In this document: positions 50,626-61,680 of the stretch, one piece after another
How positions within the stretch are numbered: the first letter of the stretch is position 1
Layout: each line of letters begins with the position of its first letter
Assembly (NCBI GenBank): GCA_013398955.1
Contig: VWPU01019094.1
Coordinates: forward strand, 1-64,000
Reading direction: 5' to 3'
Source of the DNA: Callaeas wilsoni
Taxonomy: Eukaryota > Chordata > Aves > Passeriformes > Callaeidae
DNA length: 64,000 bases
Translations under genes and position numbers: made by a program
Notes under the pieces: model-generated
What the model was told of the DNA's origin: nothing
Databases searched by the model: none
What the model saw: only the letters and a program-made list of their open reading frames with translations

Positions 50626-51339
50626 GCAGCTAATCTTCACTGCTTACAAACATACACATACACAGGTATATGATTACAGTCTCCAACAACCCAATCTGGA
50701 GTCATTAAGTTAAAATCACCTCAGCTAGTGCCCCTGTGTGAGGTAATCATACTTTTTTTTGCATGGTGCTCAGGTGTTTGATAGATCTTTCTCCAAGAAA
50801 TAAAAAGGAACCTTTCAAAATTCAGCATATTGTTATCTTTCACATAGAAGTCTATAATCAGGTTTTGCCTCATGCTCTTGCTGAAAACACCAAAGGGACT
50901 GGGACTTTTCTTTTCGCTATAAAAATTTCGTCTAGTATTTGTGACTTGTTGTTTTCATAATTTTTCAGCTTTTCTTCTTTAGTGTGGACATGAGATCAGG
51001 ATAAAACATTCAAGCATCCATACCTTCAGTGGCACCGAAAAGGATTATCACCACCTAACTGCTCCTGTCCATTATCTTTGAGTTTAGAAGACCGTAAGAC
51101 AGCATTATTTTAATTAATATTTTCCATACTTAAGTTTGTTTATCCAATATAATCCCCACAACAGACATCTGTCCTTAGGAACCTTAGCTGAGTCCCCTGT
51201 GCTACAGGTAGGACTCCAATTCCTTTTCATTAAGATGAAAAGAATTGCATTTTCTTCTTTTAAAACTGATTTTGCTGTAATGAGCCCAGAGTATTAAGGG
51301 TGAAGGGATTTTAAGGAAGACACAAACGCTTTCTACTAA

Positions 51340-51700
51340 CACTCCAAAGGCAGACAGCAGCAGAACAGGGGCTGTGCAGTGAGGAGCAGCGGGGCCGTGA
51401 GCTCAATGAGCTAATGAACAGTGCTGAGAGTTCAAACACCCTGGTTAGGCTGCCTGCCTCCGCCTGCCTTTGAATTGGAGCTCGCAGGCGTCTGCCTGCC
51501 TCAGAGCACAGACAGACCCAGCACGAGTCACATAAATATAACCATTGTAATCCAGATCATTCCAGACGAATGCAAGGCACGATTATAATTATTTTCCACT
51601 CAACCAATCCTTGCATCAGCCATATGTTTTATCAGCAGTGATTTTGTGCTTACATCCAAATCATTGCACAAAATAGTGAGATGCATGTATCCCACAGCCA
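51340..51700. promoter_or_regulatory. Candidate conserved non-coding element
   Basis: A GC-richer block (51340-51530, with repeated CTGCCTGCC words) passes into an AT-rich block that carries a dense series of homeodomain-like words: TAATCC at about 51549, GATTATAATTATT at about 51583, ACCAATCC at about 51605. It shows no repeat similarity and is not open in a convincing frame. This composition, with complex non-repetitive text, is typical of vertebrate developmental enhancers, but that reading is inference because conservation cannot be seen from one sequence. Confidence 0.25.
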
Positions 51701-54334
51701 TCACTGTGAACACTGCCCAATGTTTCGAGTGTATGAATCAAGTTACTTAAAAAATATGTACCTATAGCTGCATAGAGGTTGCAAGCATATGTATTTATTT
51801 ATACATGGTTGGAAGCATTCTCTAATAGGAAAAGAAGCTCGTAGACAACTACATATAATTTGCTTAATGATAAATTTAGACAAACCACATCTAACAACCA
51901 TATTGAAACCTTACAAAAAATGTGTCATCATTTTTATCATTAAAAGACTGTGAAAAACAGCCTCCCACACAAACGACAAAGAGACACAATCACCAAATAG
52001 AGTTAAAATTCCTGTCCTGAAAGCAAGAAGTCTGCATACCTGGTTATTTACAACTAGTAGCCTGGATTCTGCCATCCATTGGAGAGCTTGAAATGGAAAA
52101 TATGAGATTATAAAATCCTAAAGATTATATATTCTTTATGATTCCTCTAATTTATAGTCTCGAGAAATGATTGGATCTTTAGAAGACTGCCAGAATACCA
52201 TGTACTCTGGTCACTCCTCCTCTGCCCCCCAGACACTCTTTTCACTGAGATAATTAAAATACTTGTTTACCACTCAGGTCTTCAATTATGGGGTCAGTAT
52301 CCCCAGCTGGCCACTTAATCCAGTTTTGGCTTTGTTTTTAGCAGTAGTACAGCATAAAAGTACCTTTTATGCAGCTAGATCCTGACTATACTTTTCAGAA
52401 AATCAATTAAGCATTATTTGCTAATTTCATTACTGCTGTTTAACTGATGACTTGCAGTCTTGTTCTTTATAGTATATTAAGAATATGCACCAAAATCAAA
52501 TCTCTGTCTGCATAAAAAACCCTACTGGTCTGAGATGTAGAACAAAAAGTAATATGAAATAATAGCTGTTTTGTTTGTTTTTAGTTGTAGACATTTCTGG
52601 CTTTAAGTATCTACTTAAGAACTCTATTTTGCCTTCATATGTACCACCAGTGAAGTATAGGGTAGTTTTCTCAGGGTAGCTCTTCCAACTTAACTTTTCT
52701 TGCACAGGCTTGGACTTTCAGCAGCAGTGGCTATAAGACATGGAAGGATAAGAATATCATTAGCTCAGTAATTCAGATCACATTAGAGTGACCTGGTTGT
52801 CCTAATTCTAAAGGTTATTTTAATTTTATGTAAATCTTTAACTGCCAGTCACAAAAAATCTGCATAATGTGCCTTGCCATTTTAGTTTTACTTGTCATCC
52901 ACTTTTGTACAGGAACATGAGTTAACTCATTTTTTTTTTGTCTTCTGGTGCACCAATGGTACTTTTGGTATCTCAACTGAAACTTGAAGAACTTAATTAA
53001 AACAGAAGAGGCTTTAATTCCCCCTCCTTACGAAACACAAACTTGTAGTTTTCCATTCTTATTTCTTTTTTGTCCACCAAACAATTTTCAAAATTATGTG
53101 CAGCTAGAAGAGAAAAAAGCTGACTGTTTCATATCTGGAAAAGAATAATTTGAACTCAAGAAAATATTCAGATGCTTAGGGTAGACTGTGACCCCAATAG
53201 TCATATTAGTGAAGGGTTATTCACCTTATTAAAACTAATCCCATGTTCATGTCACTACCTGCCCCAGAAGGCATTTCTTTATTTTAATATTTATTATATT
53301 TCATATTCTGTCCTTTTAATTAAATTTTATCTTTAATAAATCCCCTTTTGCTTTGTTTCACTCCCTTCTGTGATTCACTAGAGAAGCTGCATGACAGGGA
53401 CTCTAATTTCCTGATTGGTTAAGCCTACTGCCTACTCCCTGAACCAATCTCTAAACTGAGCGACACGTTTTTTTACACCACCAGAAAGTGAAATAGAAAA
53501 GAATCAGCATAAAAAAATTCTCCCACCTCAACACCAGCAGATTATACCCTCTGGTCTCTGTACTTTCACATTATTTTTTACTGTTTGATGTTGGCACTGG
53601 CCCTGGCTGAAAGAAATACCTGAGCACAATCTCTGAAATCACCTACTAGTCCTTCCCTTTTTGGTAAAATAAAGACAAGCAAATATGCAAAAAAAAAGCA
53701 TATGCTTTTTTGGTTTTTAACACAGGAGGGGAATTTAAGGAGGCATGAATTTTTACAGGTAATACCATGCCACATGGCAGCAGGTATGAAATTCATGACA
53801 TCCAGCCTCAGCTATCTAAGAACTACACATCTACTCTTAATGGGCCTTCTGATCAATGCATACAGGGTAATAAAGGGTAATAAAACAAGGCTGGAAGCCT
53901 CTATAAGATAATGGGGTGAATCACTGTTTGTAAAACTCTGTCTATCTTCAGTAATGCTAAATATCCAAAATATTTTGTAGAACATTAAAATCCTGAAGAA
54001 CAGGATGACAATTAAATGAAGATCATTACTTTCCATCATTAAAACAGTAAAATCAAATATTATCACATCTTTTCAAAAACCTGAGCTCCAAAAACTCCTC
54101 TCCAGGTGAGGACATGCACCTCAGATACTCAGACAAATAATTTTACCTTTCTGTCTCTACAGCTGATATACTTCAGTTAGTTTGGAAGTATCTGAATTTT
54201 AGTTGTTCCTGGATTTTAAATGTCCTGAAGCCCGTAGCAATTTATGATAGGCTGCGATTATCTCATTTATTTTCACATCACACTCTAAATTTGTTAAACC
54301 TTCATCTCCTTTCACATCTTTGTTCTGACTAGAA

Positions 54335-54367
54335 CATGGTGATAATGAACTCATCATTATCACCATG
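54335..54367. repeat. Perfect 14-bp inverted repeat with 5-nt loop
   Basis: CATGGTGATAATGA at 54335-54348 is the exact reverse complement of TCATTATCACCATG at 54354-54367, separated by ACTCA. The arms do not extend outward. It could extrude as a cruciform or fold as an RNA hairpin, but it is too short for a typical microRNA precursor. Confidence 0.97.
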
Positions 54368-55151
54368 CAACAACAGCAGCATCATGTTAATCTTTTATCT
54401 GTTGCTGTTGATTCTGGACTTTACCATTTTATAGTCCTTTTTAGTTTAACTCTCACAATGACTTTGTTCATTGTTCTCATTTTATGTTCCGCAAGGCTCA
54501 TCAGGAGATGAAAAAACCTTGAGGCATGAGAAACATCACAGACTGTCAATTAATATCTCATTAATAAAGAAAACAACAACAAAATGAACAAATAAACAAG
54601 GAAAGTAGGCTAAGTGGAGAGGTGTTAATTGAAGAAGATCTGAAAGGCTTGAAAGATCTAAACATAAAGAATTTAGAAAAGAGTGAGTTTTTCATGTGAA
54701 TTCATCTCCTTGGAGGTTTGAATTGGTCCTGCATGGCTGTGATGTTGGGAAGCAACAAGGAGAATACAGGCATGAGCAAGAGCAGCAGGATTGGAAAGAA
54801 GTGAATGGACAGTTTGGATTCTGGGTTATGACTGATGGAACAGGCACTCGGTCAAAAAACTTCACATTTTCAGATATCATTGGAAAAATATTCCAGTAAT
54901 TTCTACCAGCTGAACACCAAGCCAATGACCTGAGGTAAAGAAAAAAAATACTCAGAATTCAAGACTCCTCCTTTCCCTGAAGGATTTGTTGTGAGTGATG
55001 AGTGGCCCATCTTGGATGCTTAGAATTCCTAGTCTCCCATGCTGGTCACTAAAAATTTTACATGGCTTTCCCGATCTAACAATGCTAAATGCCAAACTAA
55101 ATGAACAAAATTAGTAGACCTATTTAGTTGATTTTTGGATTTGTGGGGTTT

Positions 55152-55192
55152 TGGTGGTGGATTTTTTTTTTTTATTTGTTTGTTTGTTTGGT
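55152..55192 (+). repeat. T12 followed by (TTTG)n
   Basis: GGTGG leads into a 12-T run and then three to four TTTG units. Confidence 0.88.
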
Positions 55193-55594
55193 AATGACTT
55201 AGGAGAGCTGGGAATAAAGGAGGGCCAGGGAGGGAGAGACAGAATCCTTCACATGGAAGTCACATATCAGCCACATCTATATAAAATCCATTTAGGACAA
55301 CCAGCGATAAATATGAATTCCTGTGTACTAACTTTCAAGAAACAAGTTGATATCTCCATTGGAGATTACAGGCAAAAAGAGTCAAACTAGACCTCTGACA
55401 ACTGTATTGTTTACCCTTGTTCAGTATTCTAATTAATTGAAATACTTAATTTTGTTAAGAGACTAGTTTCACACTGTTGTGTAGGTCTAGCTGTGATTAA
55501 ATATACAATATAAAATATGAAGACATTTTTAAAGCACTATGATTAAGAGAAATTTTAGTTTCAGTCTTCTGTATGATTCCCATTATTAGCATGA

Positions 55595-56116
55595 TCATCT
55601 AGTCATGTGGTATTTTTTCTTCTTTCTTATTGTTACTGGGACAAACAAAAAAAGCAAACATCTTGGGATATTAGTATTTTTAAAGCTTTTTAAAAGAGCT
55701 TTTAATAAGATGCAAAAGATTAGCTGATATCGGCACAGAAATGAGAAAAAAAGCATGGTTATTTTTAGAGCTGGCCTCTTGGGCTGGGTATGGGCATTTA
55801 AGCTGAATGGAGAAAATCTTGCAGTTCCAGTGTCATTCTTTCTCTCTTTGCATATTTTAAATTCTAACACTGCCAAGTTAAACCATTTTATCAAAACTAA
55901 ATTGCATGAACTAAAAAAATAAAACCAAAACAACAGCAAAAGCTGTATCTTCTTTATTAACCACAGTGAATAAGGTGTATAGTGTATTTTCCCCAAGACC
56001 AATTTATTCTGTGAACCATGCATGCAAGCTATCAAAAGCTGTAAATTAGTGGTCACCTCAGGCATTAGAAATACGAGCTCCTTTACAGGAGCCCCCATTG
56101 AGTCGGTCTTTTTCAT
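55595..56116 (-). other. Longest open frame in the window, 173 codons; probably not a gene
   Basis: An ATG-to-stop frame on the minus strand. The protein is rich in Phe, Leu, Lys and Ile, with one strongly hydrophobic stretch (about residues 58-84, LLLLFWFYFF within it), which is what translated T-rich DNA gives. No domain, signal peptide of clear type or conserved motif is recognisable, and no promoter or splice context singles it out. An open frame of this length is somewhat longer than expected by chance in DNA of this composition. Confidence 0.12.
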
Positions 56117-59100
56117 CTTTGCTAATTAACACTTTTTTACCATTGCCTTGTAATAAATAATTGAAACTATCATGTAGGACGTGATTCAGAAAAGGGAGAG
56201 CAAAAACTCTAAACTAGATTATTTTTGAAGGAATCTTTCTCTGATTGGCTTCTTCAGTAAAACCTGGAATAACTGGAAAATAAACTGCTTTCTGCCTTTA
56301 AGAAGTCTTTGAAACTTTCCACTACCTGAAAAACTTTAATTTATGTGCATATCAAACATCTTACTGGCACTGAAACCTAAAGACTTAATTCCCTGAAAAA
56401 TGCAGGTGAGCCATAAAAGACTCACAGTAGCATAGGATCCCATCAGTGTACCCTGCAGTGTGTAAGAACGCTGTAGTACCATCAGATCCTCTACACTGAG
56501 GAAGAAACTTTTTGTATAAAAAGGAGGGGCTTAATCTTAAAGCTTTTGGATTGGGTGGTTTTGATCCTGGCTGAACAAGCAGAACCCCTGCCAACCACAC
56601 AAGCAAGGTTTTGTTCATCTTCTCAGTAGCTTCTAAAGTATCCCAATTTCATATTAATTCCAATTTCATCCAGCTCGAGCAGCATCAAAGGCAGTATTTA
56701 CTTGCATATTTCAAGCTACCCGAGGTAAGATGATCCCAAAAGAACATTTTTTCGGTACTGGCTCACCTGCACTTTTGTGTGTTTCAAGTAACTATGTAAT
56801 AACTAAACACACACCTGCATAGCCCTCATTTGCAAGAAAAATTTCTGCCATCCTGTGATTGTCAATATGAAGACGGGTTTGATTAAGCTGTGTTAAGCAA
56901 ACATTGTGTGCCTTTTTCAGGACTGGTTCATACAGGTTCACTGCAAGGAAATGCTCTCTGAATAGATGTAATTACAGAAAAGAAAAACCTAAAGGTAATT
57001 TGATAACCCTCTGCAGAACTTAGCAAGGTGTCTAAAAATGAAATGTTGACATTTCTATGGTTACTTTACATATAAAAGAGGTACCTTTCATGAAAAGCAA
57101 AGCACTTACTTAACATTCCTCAAAGGTGGATCTCATATTCTTCACTAGCTAAGTTTCAATTGCCTTTGTCAAGCTTGTCTTCCCGGCAAAGGTCTCTGTC
57201 AACTGTGAAATCCACTTAAGGTAATTAGTATTCTGTTAGATGGAACAGTCTGTGAATTAGAACTGTAACAAAAGAGAACGTCTACTTGTTTCTTCATTAT
57301 CAAACAAGTGGAGCTTCCAGCTCCTGTGGCGGCTGAACCTGACTTTTTTTCATGTCATACAGGCCATGATTAGCATAAGGATTAATAGCCCTTCTCAAAA
57401 ATTTGATTATCCATTTTACCAGAAATGATATTTCTAGATGTTTCTATTCTGATACGTAACAAGATTGAATCTCATCCTTTCTACAGTGGGGAAACAGTTT
57501 CCTCCTAATCTGTGTAGCACCTGAAAATTTTTTTGCAAATGTTCAGATTTTGTGTAAGAATTTCAGCATTTTCTTTTGCGCTTTATTTATAATACTTAGT
57601 CTTTTGGGTTTTTTTATAGATATATTTATGTCACAGAAGCACGGGCCATGTACAAATGTACAACGGTCATAGACTTCTGAAACTCTGACAGGACGCAACA
57701 TCTGAAGAGTTCCAACATATCCTTTGTTTTTGAAATCTGTCACTGAATGTTTGCCACTTGTTGACACAAATATTTTATATTTTCTAAGTCAAAACCAGGT
57801 TATTTTATTAAAAAAAGGGTCATGCTGAAATAAACCAGGAAGCTTGGTTAGCATCAAACTTGCACAGACATGGAAAAAAAAATCGCAAGAAATTATAAGG
57901 AGGTAAAAAATCTGGACAGTAATATAATCTGGGAAAAGACTGGGTTATTCATTGTAGGGTCAGAGAAGAGGTAACAAGGAAGATAATGGATCAATTGGCT
58001 GAAAATCTCACTATTTGCATACTAGTGCCAGAAACAGGATGAGTAAACAAGAGAAGCAAGGAAGTCTTAATTGTTTATGAAAACATACTGTTTAAATTTA
58101 TGATTTTTCCAGCATAACAGAATTTGATAGTGCAAGCCTTCTGCTGAGAATATGTTAATATTAAAACTCAATGTATTATAATAAAAATTTACATGACGTA
58201 AAATGAAAATGTGTTGTTCCGTACTAACGTGGCATGTCAACCCTTTAACCTGCAGACCATAAAATGAGATGTCTCTGCTAGGAATCTGTTACCTCAAAGA
58301 ATGGCTCCTTTTCATGCCTTAGCAGCCCAAGGGTGTGTCCCCATCAGGTTTTTACTAGCTTACACTTAGACATGCAGGCTCTTCTCATTTCCCATGCTAG
58401 CTAAATTGAAACTAGAAGGGATGTCTGTACTGTCATCACACCTTCAGTTCATTCTGTAGGCATAGTTTGAGATTAAAGTGCTTCCTGTTTGTCTTGTAGT
58501 GACATGGTATGACACTGAAATATGAAATCTCTTCATTGCAACACAAATAAGAGACATTTTTGATGCAGAAAATCTGCTTCAGTCACTAGGAAGGGTTTGT
58601 CTTTATGAAGGCGCTAGTGAGAAACCGGGAAGTGTGTGAATTGAGAAACAGCAGCTGTTGCAGACTCACTCTCTGAGAAGTCTTAGTAGGTACTTACAGC
58701 CTCTCTGTGATTTAGCCAAAGGCATTTAGAAAATGTTTTTAATAAGCAGTAACAGACACACCAGAGCCTAGAATATATTCATGACCCAACTCACTTCAGA
58801 AAACGGAGTTTAAAGAGACATTTTTTCTCTTGCCATGAATTAAACTGACAAGACCATGAAAACATGGCGAAGTTCTGTACTTTTAAGTACACAACTTTTA
58901 AGTGTGAGTTTGAAATTCTGAAATTTTTGAATTTTCCCTTAGCATTTCAGGTATGATTTAATACTAAAAAAAAACCAAACCAAACTTTATTAAAATAGCA
59001 GCCAGTGCTCCTCCCGGCAGAGCTTTCACATCGCCTGTTGTTCTGTGAATGTCCTTTGTATCGCTAAGTCATGCTCTTGCAGGGTACTGCTCAGGGAAGG

Positions 59101-61446
59101 AATTATTTTGGTCCATCTCATTTGAGTGTTCATGTAGCTGCCCTGTGGCACACTCACTACTGACAGAATTCTTCAGACAGCTTTCACATCTTTGCTGAAG
59201 GCTGCTGCATATGTCCCAGCTATGAACATATGCATATAGCCTGCTTTACTATCTTACTTATGTATATGTTTTAGTTTTAAATATCCCTATAGTTTTTCCT
59301 AAGTGCCTGCTATCATTATGAATTGTTCGGGGAGTTTTCCAGAGCTGGACTAATGGATACACATGTGGTGGGAGAGAAAGAGCAAGAGAGAAGGAGTCCA
59401 GCATGCCATCTTATTTATGTATTTATTTTCTTTTAAACATACCTATATTTTTCCCGAAGTGCCTGGAACAATATCTGCAATAAAAAATATTAATCAATAC
59501 CTGTGCTCAAATCATTTGGTTTCTTCGGTTCAGTACTGCGAAACAAATGTGAGAAACTAAATAGACCTTGTAGAGTGCCCTGTAGTTCAATAAATCCAAG
59601 GTCTGGCGGATCATGGAGACAAGGTAATTTTCGCAATTGACATCTGCAGTACTCTCCCTCCTTTCCTTTTATCTTCAGCTGGACAATTATGAAACTTTTT
59701 TTTTTTCCCCTATTCAATCTTTTTTTTTAACTGATAGGACACAAAATAAGAGGAGAAATAGTTAAAGAGAAGTAAATAGAAAAGACTCAAACAGTTTGAA
59801 GACTAATAGAGTACAAATAGATTAATTTTTACTGAGCAAAAGAAACTTGGACAAAGAGGAGAAGAATGAAGAAACTCTTAGCAATAATATCAAGACAATA
59901 CTGAGTTCCAGAAGAAAACTAGGGGAGAAGAGAGTTATAGAAAAAGAAGGAAGTGCTATGCAAAATTAAGTACAGATGCATGTCTGAAATGTTCTTTATT
60001 TCTAGGTGTGGTTTCAGTATTTCTATATACTTTGTACAGTTAAAAACCGTATTTAATATTAGTAACTCTTATTCCTGTAAATCTGGGAAATAATATGAAA
60101 GCAATTTCTTCTTGTCATAAGCTGTGAAGAAAAAACTAAATAATTTTGGTTTTCAAAACAATGACCATACCAAACACTAGTTATTAAAAAAATAAATTAT
60201 GCTGAGAGTTTTCACCTTTTTATGTTGCAATCTTCTTAGCTGCTGAAGTTTCCGACTATTTAATGGAAAACCACAAGTGTCAAGATCCCTGTTTCAGGAA
60301 AATAAGGAAATTTACACAGACATTGGCTGTTTAGCATATGCGTGGACTAATAAAACAGTCCTGATACAATGGAGAAAATAAAATCTGTATAGTAAAAACT
60401 CTAACAAGTGATGGCTAGAAGTGTTTATCAACTTTAATTTTTATTACTCTTTTTTATATATCACCTCTGAAATCTCGTTTTAGAGGATGAAGTTGACATT
60501 ATATGGACTCATAGCTTCTGAAATATAGTTCCTTTTACAGTAGTTTTTAATTGAGTAATGGAAAGTGAAGACAACCTCTTCTCAAAACATTTATGAATGC
60601 CAGCAGGGTGTCTGGGAATTTATGTGAGAAAGAGAACAGGAACATGTATTTTTCTTGCACTTATGAATTTATTTTCACTATAAAAATACCTAAGTTTTTC
60701 CCTGTGTGTCAGCTATGGATATGATTTTTTCAGATTGGTTTTAAGTCTGTGCTAATAATGTTGTATTTTCTTTATATGGTTGTAGTGCAATAATGCTCAG
60801 GAGACTCAGTCACGGTTGCGATGTCTTTGGGCTGAGAAGGTTGCACAAGCCTAGAAGAAATTACTAGGGATCCAAATAACCTGATTTTGTCCACAGTTTC
60901 TTCTGTCCTTTGTTAAGGACATCTTTAAAAACTGTTTTTATCATTACATTTGGAGTTAGAGTAATCCTTTTCTTTGCTGTGGCCAGATGATTTACTTAGT
61001 TTATGAAGGCTCTGCAGCTTCAAAGTATATGTATTATTGTATTCTTGTTTAAACTGAAGACACATTTGTTTGCAGAGGTTTTATTGGTAATTGAGTGATT
61101 GTACCAGAGACAATATGTTGCACTGGCAAATCTACCTCCAGTATGTTTGCACACAGCTTGATATTCTTCTACAAGGTTTGTGTTTTAAAGCACTGCAGTC
61201 TAGATGCTTAGGCTGATACCAAACAAATAAAATGAAAAATGGAGAACCAAAATGTCTGCTTATCCTCAGGGATGCCAGGACAAATTAGTGAAACAATCTC
61301 ATATTATAACAATGTTTTCTGTTGTTATGACAGTTGTCATATTTTAATTCTTTATAAGCTTTCATTGGGGCATTATCATCAAACTTCTTTGCACTAGCTG
61401 ATTTGCTTTTGAGGTAAGCCTCCCTTATTCACCACTTCTTTCGAGT

Positions 61447-61680
61447 ATGTGCCAGCCCGGTCCCCTGTGGATCAGAGCATCCAGAGAACCACTTCATTTT
61501 CTAAGAGCCTGTCTGTGCTCCCGAGGCGCTCCTTTGGCAGCAGCTGACGATGGAGAGGCTGCAGCCATCCCTGCTAGTCCCTGGCTGCGGTGGTCATGCT
61601 GCACAGAATAAAGCAACTCTGGACTGCTTATGGATTAAGCACGAAAGTCATCTGAGAGTTATTTTTTGGGGGCTACAGCT
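61447..61680 (+). other. GC-richer patch, possibly a degraded solo LTR
   Basis: The patch begins TGTGCCAGCCCGG and contains a polyadenylation-like hexamer within 'cagaataaagcaactctgga' (about 61607), followed by 'aagcacgaaagtcatctgag'. That layout recalls the R-U5 end of avian retroviral-type LTRs. I see no matching terminal CA, target-site duplication or internal retroviral sequence, so the call is speculative. Confidence 0.15.

Larger units (their letters stand above)
51701..61446. other. No gene recognised
   Basis: About ten kilobases of AT-rich unique DNA with the 14-bp-stem hairpin, a T12/TTTG tract and the 173-codon minus-strand frame. Near 58876-58905 the word ACTTTTAAGT occurs twice within 25 bp. 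I see no recognisable gene or additional interspersed repeat. Confidence 0.6.

Noticed and set aside
54163..54332. Acceptor TTTCTGTCTCTACAG followed by 55 open codons to a stop, phase-compatible with the microexon candidate
   Set aside because: The peptide is leucine- and serine-rich with no recognisable domain; chaining four weak candidates by phase alone is not evidence.
54447..54490. Weak antisense MIR-like text (ctcacaatgac, then tcattttatg)
   Set aside because: Too few matching words and wrong spacing.
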